DNA of 44,585 nucleotides from JAZDEY01 sp043808325 [NCBI: Candidatus Eiseniibacteriota bacterium] (GTDB taxonomy: Bacteria > Arandabacterota > Arandabacteria > Arandabacterales). Location: positions 1 through 44,585 of the forward strand of contig JAZDEY010000065.1 of assembly GCA_043808325.1 (NCBI GenBank), given 5' to 3'. The translations under genes were made by a program, and so were the position numbers. The number at the start of each line of letters is the position of its first letter. The first letter of the stretch is position 1. The notes under the pieces are model-generated. The model did no database searches. It was not told the origin of the DNA and saw only the letters and a program-made list of their open reading frames with translations. This document shows, in pieces, positions 24,315 to 32,255 of the stretch.

Positions 24315-25217
24315 ATGAAGAAGTACAGTACGGCGATTCTGAGCGCATCGGCTGCGATCGCGCTCGCTTTTGCGGCCTCAGTGACTGCGGCGCAGGCCGG
24401 GACATATGCGACGCCTGTTACTTCAGCCGTGCTCGCCCAGGGCGAAGGCGACGTCGATGAGTCATATGACCTCCACGGTGCGGATACCGACGAGATAATG
24501 GAAACCGATGATGCGGTGGCCCCGCGCGATTCCACCAAGAAGGCAGCTCAAGCCGAGATGGAGAAACTGACCCGGGGCATAAGGTGGTTTGGTCAATCGG
24601 CATTCCTGGTTCAGAACGGCAAGAATATCTACCTTGACCCCTTTGAACTGCCCGAGGGCGTCCCTCCTGCGGACATCGTTCTCATAACCCATGAGCACTT
24701 CGACCATCTCTCACCGGTCGATCTCGCCAAGATCGTGAAGCCGTCGACCGCGATCGTCTCGATCGCAGGTGTGGCGGACAAGCTGCCCAAGCAGGGGACA
24801 TTCAAGGCTGTGAAGCCGGGAGATACCCTCACCGTCCAGGGCATCAAGATCGAGGTGGTACCGGCCTACAACGTCAGCAAACAGTCCCATCCCAAGGAGA
24901 AGGGATTCGTGGGGTTCATCGTTCACACGGGCGGCAGAAGCATCTATCACGCAGGTGACACCGACCTCATCCCAGAGATGAACAACATCAAGGCGGATGT
25001 GGCGCTCCTGCCGATCGGCGGCAAGTTTACTATGGACGCGAGCGAAGCCGCAAAGGCGGCGAATCTCATCAAACCTAAGGTTGCGATTCCCATGCACTGG
25101 GGAAAGGTGGTGGGAACCAAGGCCGACGTAGAGACCTTCAAGGCCCAGGTCAAGGTCCCCGTGATGATCCTAAAGACCGAAACCAAGCAGGCCGGCCCGG
25201 CAGGGAAATCTCAGTAG
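24315..25217 (+). CDS. Secreted metallo-beta-lactamase-fold hydrolase (UlaG/UPF0173-like)
   Basis: A 300-residue protein with an N-terminal signal peptide (MKKYSTAILSASAAIALAFA, cleavage probably after AQA). An acidic low-complexity linker of ~45 residues follows, then a metallo-beta-lactamase domain of the UlaG/UPF0173 type. Metal ligands: HEHFDH (the HxHxDH motif), the Asp in HAGDTDL and the late His in PMHWG. The family hydrolyses varied substrates, and cytoplasmic members dominate, so export is unusual. It has the perfect ribosome-binding site GGAGGTGATC. It lies at the head of a rightward group with an HlyD-type adaptor and a MacB-type permease, divergent from the RiPP operon. A link to RiPP processing or immunity is speculation. 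Confidence 0.85.
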   Translation: MKKYSTAILSASAAIALAFAASVTAAQAGTYATPVTSAVLAQGEGDVDESYDLHGADTDEIMETDDAVAPRDSTKKAAQAEMEKLTRGIRWFGQSAFLVQNGKNIYLDPFELPEGVPPADIVLITHEHFDHLSPVDLAKIVKPSTAIVSIAGVADKLPKQGTFKAVKPGDTLTVQGIKIEVVPAYNVSKQSHPKEKGFVGFIVHTGGRSIYHAGDTDLIPEMNNIKADVALLPIGGKFTMDASEAAKAANLIKPKVAIPMHWGKVVGTKADVETFKAQVKVPVMILKTETKQAGPAGKSQ

Positions 25218-25295
25218 GTGGGGCGATGAGGACAAGTGCATAACGAGAATGGCCGGTAGGCGGCGGATCAGAGTGAGGCGAAAGGAGGCCGCAAC

Positions 25296-26426
25296 TTGAA
25301 GAAGGTAATAATCGCGGTGGTCATAGTGGCTGTCGTCGCCACGGTCTTCGTGGTGTACAAGAAGGGTCATACGCCCAAGATACCCGAGATGCGGATCGTT
25401 GCGGTCCAGAAGGGCAATATCACCAAGGCCGTCGTGGCCACTGGCGAGATACGGCCGCTTGCGGTCGCCGAGGTCAGATCGAGGATCGGCGGCGTGGTGC
25501 GCAAGTTCTTCGTCGAGGAAGGGCAGCCGGTGGCCAAAGGCCAGAAGCTTGCCGAGATCGTGCCTTCAGCTACTCCGGGGGAGCTCCTGGCTGCGAGAGA
25601 GACCGTGAAGACCGCCAGGCTCCAGCTTGATCAATCCAGGCGAAACCTCGAGCGGCTCGAGGGTCTGGCTGCCAAGAACCTGGTTTCCGATAAGGAGACC
25701 GAGGACGCCGAGACCCGGCTAGCCATAGATGAGGCGCGCTATGATGCAGCCCTGGCCGGGCTCCAGGTACTCGAGCAAGGATCCTCGACGGGCAAGTCGG
25801 ACGCCGAGACGGGCGCGGGTGGCGAGCCAGGAAGCGCGAGAAGCAATGTGACCACCGAAGCCCTGGCGGACATGACCCTCACGTCGCCGGTCGCCGGCAT
25901 CGTGCTTTCCCGCAACGTAGATGAAGGTTCATCGGTTATCGCGATGTCATCGGCCTACGGTGGAACCAGCATCATGACCCTTGCAGATGTTTCGACCATG
26001 CATTTTGAAGGTGACGTCGACGAGAGCGACGTCGGGAAAATAGAAGATGGGATGCCCGCAAAGATTTTCGTCGATGCTTTCCCCGACACCTCTTTCCGGG
26101 GCACACTCACGAGGATTGCCCCCCAGGGGGTCAAGGCCGAGGGTGTGGTGAACTTCAAGGTGGAGGCTCAGGTACTGGGCGACACCAGACCCTTGAAAAC
26201 GGGCATGTCTGCCGATGTCCAGCTGGTGCTCGATGAGCGGAAGGATGTGCTCTCGCTGCCCGAGGGGGCCATCATCTACGAGGGCGACAGCACCTATGTA
26301 GAAAAGGTGGATGCAGCGGCCCAGGGCGGCAAGAAGCGTGCCGTCATAAAGACCGGTTTGAGCGACGGCATCAAGACCGAGATCCTGAGCGGCCTCTACG
26401 AGGGCGATAAGGTAGTGATGCAGTGA
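25296..26426 (+). CDS. MacA/HlyD-family periplasmic adaptor protein
   Basis: A 376-residue membrane fusion protein. It has one N-terminal transmembrane segment (VIIAVVIVAVVATVFVVY), a lipoyl/barrel-sandwich half-motif (SRIGGVVRKFFVEEGQPVAKG), a coiled-coil hairpin (about residues 110-165), the second lipoyl half (TSPVAGIVLSRNVDEGS) and a beta-barrel domain. In MacAB-type transporters this protein bridges the inner-membrane permease to an outer-membrane TolC-type channel. Start: TTG at 25296 with AAAGGAGG seven bases upstream. The permease follows, separated by a REP-like hairpin. It could export the RiPP product or an unrelated substrate. Confidence 0.85.
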   Translation: MKKVIIAVVIVAVVATVFVVYKKGHTPKIPEMRIVAVQKGNITKAVVATGEIRPLAVAEVRSRIGGVVRKFFVEEGQPVAKGQKLAEIVPSATPGELLAARETVKTARLQLDQSRRNLERLEGLAAKNLVSDKETEDAETRLAIDEARYDAALAGLQVLEQGSSTGKSDAETGAGGEPGSARSNVTTEALADMTLTSPVAGIVLSRNVDEGSSVIAMSSAYGGTSIMTLADVSTMHFEGDVDESDVGKIEDGMPAKIFVDAFPDTSFRGTLTRIAPQGVKAEGVVNFKVEAQVLGDTRPLKTGMSADVQLVLDERKDVLSLPEGAIIYEGDSTYVEKVDAAAQGGKKRAVIKTGLSDGIKTEILSGLYEGDKVVMQ

Positions 26427-26452
26427 TGCTGGATACAAAGATTCGAAATGGC

Positions 26453-26480
26453 GGGACACATGGGAAATGGGGTGTGTCCC
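26453..26480. repeat. Short REP-like hairpin between adaptor and permease genes
   Basis: GGGACACA (26453-26460) and TGTGTCCC (26473-26480) form an eight-base perfect stem with a 12-base loop. The core matches the arms of the inverted repeat at 1431-1534. It occupies the place where the permease's ribosome-binding site should be. Confidence 0.65.
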
Positions 26481-26484
26481 TATT

Positions 26485-29001
26485 ATGAGGGTTGATGATC
26501 TTCTCTTACAATCGCTAAGGGCGGTCTCGAGACAGAAGCGGCGCAACGCTTTCGCGGCCTTCGGCATTGCCTGGGGCGTGGCGAGCGTCCTGATTCTTGC
26601 CGGCTGGGGCGTCGGGCTCGAGAAGCTGATGAAGGACGGGATGAATGCCCTTGGCGATAACATCATCTTCATGTTCCAGGGCCACACGTCGCAGGGAGTG
26701 GGCGGCTACCGCGCCGGCCGACCGGTATTTCTTTACCCCGAGGACGTGGATGTAATCAAGGCCTATTCCTCCAAGCTCAAGCTGGTGGTACCCGAGGACG
26801 AGTACACGTTGCCGGTCGCGCGCGGAGCGAAGACCGAGGAACACACGATACGGGCCGTGATGCCCGACGCCAAGACCCTGCGGAATCTCTGGGCCGAACA
26901 AGGCCGTTTTTTCACTCCCGACGATATCGCCGAGAAGCGGCGAGTGTGCTTCCTGGGCAAGAAGATCAGGGAGCAATTCTTCGAAAAGGGCGAGGAGCCC
27001 GTGGGTCAGGAGCTGAGGCTTGGAGGCATCCGATTCACGGTAGTCGGACTCCTCCCCGAGAAGAAGCAGATGGCCAACATCGGCACCCGCGACGAGAGTA
27101 TCGTGTTTATCCCCTTCTCCACGGGCAGGAGCCTTTTTGCGGGGCGCAGGCCGCTCTTCTGTATACAGGGGAGGGCCTTCGACGTCAACCAGAGTGAAGA
27201 GGCCGCGGTTGAGATGAGAAAGGCTCTCGCCGGGAAATACCATTACGCCCTCGACGATGAAGAAGCCGTATTCGTGCTCCCGATGACCAAGTTCACCAAG
27301 ATGATCGATCGGATGGCCGCTGCCATCCGCATCTTCGTGGCCGCGGTAGGCGCAATAACGCTTGCGATCGGCGGCATCGGCGTGATGAACATGATGCTGG
27401 TATCGGTCAACGAGAGGATCGGAGAGATCGGTATCCGCCGCGCCGTGGGCGGCCGCAGACGGTGGATAATGCTCCAGGTGTTGACCGAGACTTTCATTGT
27501 GACCATCGTGGCAGGCGCGATCGGCCTGGCCCTGGGCCTCGGGGTACTCTTCGTGATTTCGAAACTCCCTGTCCCCGACTACGTACCCTTGCCGATTCTC
27601 TCGTGGAACGTAACCCTGCTCGCGGTCGTGGTGATGGTTGCGACCGCACTGCTTTCGGGCATCACGCCCGCGCGGAGGGCCGCTGGTGTTCCTCCCGTTC
27701 AGGCAATCAAGGGCGATATCGGGTTATCTAGGGGCCCCGCCGGCCGGCGCCACAGCGCGCTTCTCTTCCCGGGCCTTTTCGGAGAAATGGTCTCGCAGGC
27801 CGTGGACGACATAAGAGCGAACCGCTTGCGGGCCGCGCTGACCGCCTTTGGGGTCTTCTGGGGTGTCGCGGCGGTCGCGCTGCTCATGGGTTGGGGGGAC
27901 GGGATGCAGGCGCAGATGTTGGAGAATATCGCCCAGATCGGCGGCCGAAGAACCGCGGTTTATCCCAGAAGAATCGAGAACCCCATAAGCGGCATGAAGC
28001 GAGCGGAATATCTCAGGTTCACCCAGCAAGATGTAGCCGACATCGAGACCAATGCGTGGTTCATCGAGTACTTCACTCCCGAAATCGAGATGGGATTCCC
28101 CGTCGTGGAATACGGGGGCGAGTCGCGGGCGATCAACACGTTGGGGGTTGTGCCCGACGTGAAGATCGTAAGGAACTTCGAAGTCGCCCAGGGTAGATTC
28201 ATAAATCAACGCGACATCGACGAGCGGCGCAAAGTCGCTTTCCTCGGAGCGGCCTCAAAGGAGAAACTCTTCGGCGCCGCCGAGGCGCTTGGCAGGAACA
28301 TCCGGCTCAAGGGCAAGATCTTCTGCGTGGTGGGAATCGCCGTCAAGAAGGGAGAGCAGACTTCAATCGAGAACTCCCTGGACGACGACAAGATCATGAT
28401 ACCCTATACGACCGCTCAGGTTCTCACGGGACTGCGACGGCCGGAGTACTTCCAGTTGCACCCGACCACTGCTATCCCCTACAAAGAGGTCGAAAAGGGT
28501 CTCCGCAGGATCATTCTCGGCAACCACGGCACCGATAAGGAAGATGCGATCGGGATCTACTCTGCGCTCGAGGCCGTCGAGGAGATGAACAAGATGAACC
28601 GGGGCCTCGGGGTGTTCCTGGGAGGCGTCGGTCTTGTAACTCTCCTGATCGGAGGCATCGGCGTTGCTAACGTGATGTTCGTCTCAGTGGCGCAGCGTAC
28701 CCGGGAGATCGGGGTACGCCGGGCGATCGGCGCCAAGAAATCCCACGTCTTCCTTCAATTCGTGTCCGAGGCGATAATGATCTGCTTTGCCGGCGGGATC
28801 CTCGGCATCCTCGCTGCGGTCGGTATCTCCAAGGTGATGGCGGCGCTACCGCTGCCTCAGTTCTTTGCCGCCCCCGCGATCAACGGGCCATTGATGCTTC
28901 TGATCTTCGCGTTCATCGTGGGCACTGGAATCATCTCGGGCATATTCCCTGCAAAGAAAGCCTCGGACTCCAATGTGATCGAGAGCCTTCACTACGAGTA
29001 G
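26485..29001 (+). CDS. ABC transporter permease with two MacB/FtsX modules in tandem
   Basis: An 838-residue membrane protein built of two similar halves. Each half has one N-terminal transmembrane helix, a large periplasmic MacB core domain and three further helices of the FtsX type. Matching motifs are GGIGVMNMMLVSVNERIGEIGIRR in part (first half) and GGIGVANVMFVSVAQRTREIG (second half). MacB normally works as a dimer of four-helix subunits, so one chain here could supply a full permease. No ATP-binding domain is present in it or in a neighbour, so the ATPase must be encoded elsewhere. Start: ATG 26485 gives MRVDDLLLQSLRAV, a usual beginning. A start at 26467 is possible. Neither has a clear Shine-Dalgarno sequence because of the hairpin. 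The convergent OsmC gene ends three bases away. Confidence 0.82.
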   Translation: MRVDDLLLQSLRAVSRQKRRNAFAAFGIAWGVASVLILAGWGVGLEKLMKDGMNALGDNIIFMFQGHTSQGVGGYRAGRPVFLYPEDVDVIKAYSSKLKLVVPEDEYTLPVARGAKTEEHTIRAVMPDAKTLRNLWAEQGRFFTPDDIAEKRRVCFLGKKIREQFFEKGEEPVGQELRLGGIRFTVVGLLPEKKQMANIGTRDESIVFIPFSTGRSLFAGRRPLFCIQGRAFDVNQSEEAAVEMRKALAGKYHYALDDEEAVFVLPMTKFTKMIDRMAAAIRIFVAAVGAITLAIGGIGVMNMMLVSVNERIGEIGIRRAVGGRRRWIMLQVLTETFIVTIVAGAIGLALGLGVLFVISKLPVPDYVPLPILSWNVTLLAVVVMVATALLSGITPARRAAGVPPVQAIKGDIGLSRGPAGRRHSALLFPGLFGEMVSQAVDDIRANRLRAALTAFGVFWGVAAVALLMGWGDGMQAQMLENIAQIGGRRTAVYPRRIENPISGMKRAEYLRFTQQDVADIETNAWFIEYFTPEIEMGFPVVEYGGESRAINTLGVVPDVKIVRNFEVAQGRFINQRDIDERRKVAFLGAASKEKLFGAAEALGRNIRLKGKIFCVVGIAVKKGEQTSIENSLDDDKIMIPYTTAQVLTGLRRPEYFQLHPTTAIPYKEVEKGLRRIILGNHGTDKEDAIGIYSALEAVEEMNKMNRGLGVFLGGVGLVTLLIGGIGVANVMFVSVAQRTREIGVRRAIGAKKSHVFLQFVSEAIMICFAGGILGILAAVGISKVMAALPLPQFFAAPAINGPLMLLIFAFIVGTGIISGIFPAKKASDSNVIESLHYE

Positions 29002-29004
29002 GGA

Positions 29005-29415
29005 TCACTCGACCCGTACGGCATAGGTGATCTTGGCCTTCTCCCGGAGCATTGCTCCCACCGAGCAGTACTTTTCATTCGAGAGCTGGACCGCCCGGTT
29101 CGCATTCTCCTGGGTCACGCCGCTGCCCGAGAGAATGTAGGTCAGATTGATCTCATCGTAATACTCGGGAGGCTCTTGCCTTCGCTTGGTTTCGATCTCG
29201 ATCTCAAACCTGGTAAGCGTGATCCTCATCTTCTGCAAGATCAGCATGACGTCTATCGACGTGCAGCCCCCCAAAGCCATCGCGACAAGATCCATCGGGG
29301 TAGGGTTCTCGCCGCTGCCGCCGTAGCGCGGCCCGGGCTCCATTGTCACCTTGTTGCCCCGCTCGTTCTCCCCAACGAACTTCATTCCGCCTTCCCACTT
29401 TACCTTGAGAGCCAC
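29005..29415 (-). CDS. OsmC-family protein
   Basis: A 136-residue protein of the OsmC/Ohr superfamily. Both conserved cysteines are present: ALGGCTSIDV (about residue 51) and SNEKYCSVGAML (about residue 117). NPTPMDLVAMAL and ENANRAVQLS fit the YhfA/OsmC-like subgroup. These proteins reduce organic hydroperoxides through the cysteine pair or bind redox partners. The start is GTG at 29415 with AAAGGAGG six bases upstream. It follows the PpiC gene in the same direction after 112 bases. Confidence 0.88.
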   Translation of the reverse strand: MALKVKWEGGMKFVGENERGNKVTMEPGPRYGGSGENPTPMDLVAMALGGCTSIDVMLILQKMRITLTRFEIEIETKRRQEPPEYYDEINLTYILSGSGVTQENANRAVQLSNEKYCSVGAMLREKAKITYAVRVE

Positions 29416-29527
29416 GGGGGCCTCCTTTCATCGGCCGAACCGCTTCGGTCGGGCCGGTCGCCATCACTTGCCCAACATGGGAGCGCTTATGGTCATGGGC
29501 TTGAGCGCCTCAACCTCACGCGGAACC

Positions 29528-30055
29528 TTACTGCGTTCGATTTATGATGTGGTAACCGAAATCGGTCTCCACGATGCCCGAGACCTGACCCGGCTTGAGC
29601 GCGAACGCAGCATCATTAAAAGGCGGGACCATCTGGCCCTTACGGAAGAAGCCCAGGTCTCCGCCTCCGGGCGCCGACGGACAGTCCGAATATGTCTTGG
29701 CAAGCTCTTCGAAGTTCTCACCCTTCCTTACCCTGGCCAGGAGATCCTGGGCCAGCTTCTGAGCTTCGGCTTTGGTCCGCGTGGCCTCGGTCTGAGCGAC
29801 TCCCTTGTAGGATATGAGGATGTGGCTTGCCCGAATCGTCCCGGGGGGAGCGGGCTGCACCACCTTCGGCTGCTCTTTCTCCTGGGGCATCTGGGGCGCC
29901 TGGGCCGACTGAGATTGCTGAGATTGAGCTGTCTGGCCGGCCTTGGTCTCGTTACGCGCCTTTTCCTTACTACAGCCTGCAAGCAGGCACGCGGCGACAA
30001 GAAGCCCCGTGCACACAACTACGACCGCAACGCTTGCCGGAGATGACCTCATCAT
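29528..30055 (-). CDS. PpiC-type peptidyl-prolyl isomerase lipoprotein
   Basis: A 175-residue protein. The signal peptide ends in the lipobox LLAGC (Cys28), so it should be lipid-anchored outside the cytoplasmic membrane. A Gln/Ser/Pro-rich linker (TAQSQQSQSAQAPQ) leads to one parvulin domain, with RASHILISYKG, the charged helix AEAQKLAQDLLARVRKGENF, GGGDLGFFRKGQMVPPF and the final GYHIINRTQ. It has a single isomerase domain without the SurA-type chaperone region, so it probably assists folding of exported proteins. Start: ATG 30055 with GGGAGG upstream. The QueG-like gene is divergent. Confidence 0.9.
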   Translation of the reverse strand: MMRSSPASVAVVVVCTGLLVAACLLAGCSKEKARNETKAGQTAQSQQSQSAQAPQMPQEKEQPKVVQPAPPGTIRASHILISYKGVAQTEATRTKAEAQKLAQDLLARVRKGENFEELAKTYSDCPSAPGGGDLGFFRKGQMVPPFNDAAFALKPGQVSGIVETDFGYHIINRTQ

Positions 30056-30108
30056 GCTGACCTCCCTTTGAGAGTCTTGGCCTGTGAGAATCTCACCCTG
30101 CGCGAGTG

Positions 30109-30135
30109 CTTCAAGCCCGAAAGGCGAGCTTGAAG
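30109..30135. other. Perfect 8-base stem-loop in the ppiC-queG divergent gap
   Basis: CTTCAAGC (30109-30116) and GCTTGAAG (30128-30135) flank an 11-base loop. The gap 30056-30234 also holds GTGAGA-A-TCTCAC (30083-30095) and a weak possible promoter toward queG (TTGAAG at 30130, TAGCAT at 30153, 17 bases apart). Any of these could be operators; no regulator is identified. Confidence 0.4.
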
Positions 30136-30234
30136 ATGCTCACCTGGGAAGTTAGCATAGAGTCTTGGAGGGGTCAATATCTACCGGATCTGCGGAGAAG
30201 ACAGGGCCTCCCAAACCAGGACGGCGCGCACCCG

Positions 30235-31362
30235 ATGACAATGCAATCAGGCATTAAGTCGACCATCAAGCAGCGTGCAGCAGAATTGGGTATCGACGGG
30301 ATCGGCGTGTGTGATGCCGCGCCGATTGACGAAGTCCAGGCAGGCTATGAGTTCGCCGTTGGGAGGGGCTACATTCCCGCCGATCTTGCGCCGAGCGCCC
30401 GGACGCTGACCAAGCTTGCCACACCAACCCAGCATCTCCGGCAGGCCAGGTCCGTGCTCTCGGCCTACGAGGCATACTACACCGGCGAGGATCCCGCCTG
30501 CGAGCCGGGCTTCGGCACGGTTGCCAGATACACGCGAGCCAACTACTACGAGGACCTGCGCCTGAGGCTCCGCGCGCTCGCCGCATCGATGGAGCAGGAG
30601 TTCGGCTGCAAGACCAAGGTTCTGTGCTGCTACGTGACGCTTGCCGAGAAACCCCTGGCCGCGAAGGCGGGAATCGGCTTCTACGGTCAGCATGGTGTGA
30701 TCGTGACCCCCAGGCACGGCTCATTCGTAGTCCTAGGGGAGATCCTCACCGATCTTGACCTGGAGCCTGACCCGCGGCTTGAGGCCGAATGTGCGGGATG
30801 TCGCAAGTGCATCGAGGCCTGTCCCACGGGCGCTCTCAGGACACCCTACTTCGTTGACCGTAATCTGTGCATCCAGGCCCACTGCGGCAGAAGAACGGTC
30901 GTACCCCTCCCCGTGAGGGACGCGTGGCAGAACAGATTCTACGGTTGCACCACCTGCCAGGACGCCTGTCCGCGGAACCTCAACCTGGAACCGGTGGCGC
31001 ACAAGGTAGAACACGGTCTTGTCGGCCGATCCGTGCGATTGCTCGACGTGCTCACGCTCGGCGACTGCGAATTCAACGAGCGTTTCAAGGACAACCAGAT
31101 CGGCATGCGAGAGAAGAACATAATCCGGAGATGCGCCCTGATCGCGGCCGGCAATTCAAGGTCGGACGCCATGATGGAAGATCTTGACGCCTGCGCCCAC
31201 GACCCCGATCCGATGGTCCGGCAACACGCGCTCTGGGCGATTTGGAAGGTCAAGCGAGTGGCCGCCCGCGCCTTGCTGGATAAGGCTCTCAAGCAGGAGC
31301 AAGACCCGCCGGTGGCCGCCGAAATCAAGACTTTGCTTGACGGAATTACAGACCTCGCATAA
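30235..31362 (+). CDS. QueG-like (epoxyqueuosine reductase family) iron-sulfur/cobamide protein
   Basis: A 375-residue protein matching QueG in overall order. RYTRANYYEDLRLRLRAL (99-116) parallels the ARYARGRDYH region. A GIGFYGQHG segment is followed by HGSFVVLGEILTDLDLE (161-177), then the ferredoxin motif Cys186-Cys189-Cys192-Cys196, a second group Cys212, Cys238, Cys241, Cys245, and a C-terminal helical HEAT-like tail. QueG reduces epoxyqueuosine in tRNA to queuosine with B12 and two 4Fe-4S clusters. The usual CISYLTIE segment is replaced by CIQAHCGRR, so this is a divergent member and another reductase activity is possible. Start: ATG 30235, or 30241 two codons later. It stands alone on the plus strand. 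Confidence 0.72.
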   Translation: MTMQSGIKSTIKQRAAELGIDGIGVCDAAPIDEVQAGYEFAVGRGYIPADLAPSARTLTKLATPTQHLRQARSVLSAYEAYYTGEDPACEPGFGTVARYTRANYYEDLRLRLRALAASMEQEFGCKTKVLCCYVTLAEKPLAAKAGIGFYGQHGVIVTPRHGSFVVLGEILTDLDLEPDPRLEAECAGCRKCIEACPTGALRTPYFVDRNLCIQAHCGRRTVVPLPVRDAWQNRFYGCTTCQDACPRNLNLEPVAHKVEHGLVGRSVRLLDVLTLGDCEFNERFKDNQIGMREKNIIRRCALIAAGNSRSDAMMEDLDACAHDPDPMVRQHALWAIWKVKRVAARALLDKALKQEQDPPVAAEIKTLLDGITDLA

Positions 31363-31407
31363 TATTGGTTTGGAAGATGAAGATGTGGACGATATAGAGG
31401 ATCTGAT

Positions 31408-31866
31408 TTGTTGATGAAGCTCTCTGAGATACTCAGCCCTGAACGGATAAACCTCGACGTAAAAGCTACAACAAAGGATGGCGTCCTCAAGGAGCTGGTC
31501 AAACTCCTGAAGTTGAGCACCCCCGCCAAGAAGAACCTGATCGCGACACTCGTGGCAAGAGAGGAACTCGGCTCCACCGGTGTAGGCAACGGCATAGCGA
31601 TCCCGCACTGCCGCTCGCTCGTAGTTAGCGAGTTGGTAATTGTCGTAGGCCGGTCCAAGAAGGGCATCAATTATCAATCGATGGACCGCAAGCGCGCGAA
31701 TCTCTTCTTTCTGATCGTGGCGCCGCCGCTTGGGGACCCCGGCCGATACCTGATCGCCCTGGGCAAGATCGCCCAGGTGGCAGGCCTCATCTGCGGGGAC
31801 AAGCGAGCGAAGGACATCAAGCAGCGAAAGCAATTCCTCGACCTGGTGAAGGAACTTGAAGAATGA
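31408..31866 (+). CDS. ptsN: EIIA(Ntr)/PtsN-like phosphotransfer protein
   Basis: A 152-residue protein of the PTS EIIA type 2 (fructose/nitrogen) fold, with the phosphorylatable His67 in GIAIPHCRS, the preceding STGVGNG, and LFFLIVAPP. PtsN-type proteins are regulators phosphorylated by EI-Ntr and NPr rather than sugar transporters, and no sugar permease is nearby. The start is TTG at 31408, seven bases after GAGG; the ATG at 31414 is the alternative but too far from the site. The next gene overlaps by four bases (ATGA), so the two are co-translated. Confidence 0.85.
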   Translation: MLMKLSEILSPERINLDVKATTKDGVLKELVKLLKLSTPAKKNLIATLVAREELGSTGVGNGIAIPHCRSLVVSELVIVVGRSKKGINYQSMDRKRANLFFLIVAPPLGDPGRYLIALGKIAQVAGLICGDKRAKDIKQRKQFLDLVKELEE

Positions 31867-32216
31867 ATCCTCAACTGCAGATCTTGATTGCGCTCCAGGA
31901 CATTCTTTTCATGATACGCGAGGCCAAGGATCCGTCCCAGAAGAAGGCGATGGATAAGATCGGGTTCAAGATGGACAACCGCGCTTCGCTGGAATCCACC
32001 AAGTCGGACCTGGAGAGCCAGCTCAGCCTGCCTATCCTCAGCGAATACAACCGCCTGAAACAGAGATACGGCAGGATAGTGGCCCCCGTGATAACCGGAG
32101 TCTGCTACGGCTGTTTCGTCAAGATCCCGTCGGCGATCCACACCTCCGAAAGCCGCGACGCCACTCTCCACCGCTGCGAAAACTGCGGCATGTTTCTTTA
32201 CTGGGTGGAGAAATAG
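31863..32216 (+). CDS. C4 zinc-ribbon protein
   Basis: A 117-residue protein. The first 70 residues are charged and helical (KSDLESQLSLPILSEYNRLK), probably a short coiled coil. The C-terminal part has four cysteines, Cys81-x2-Cys84 and Cys105-x2-Cys108 (CYGCF, CENCG), forming a zinc ribbon like that of the CdsZ/DUF164 family, whose full members are about 240 residues. This one is half that length. It may bind nucleic acid or the ribosome. It is translationally coupled to the PtsN-like gene and ends 39 bases before the convergent kinase gene. Confidence 0.75.
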   Translation: MNPQLQILIALQDILFMIREAKDPSQKKAMDKIGFKMDNRASLESTKSDLESQLSLPILSEYNRLKQRYGRIVAPVITGVCYGCFVKIPSAIHTSESRDATLHRCENCGMFLYWVEK

Positions 32217-32255
32217 GAGCGTGCCGGCAGCGATCGACTCTATGGATCTGGGTGG

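Noticed and set aside
29416-29527. GC-rich hairpin (CCGAACCG...CGGTCGG) as a terminator after ppiC
   Set aside because: The stem is short and bulged and lacks a following U tract on the expected strand.
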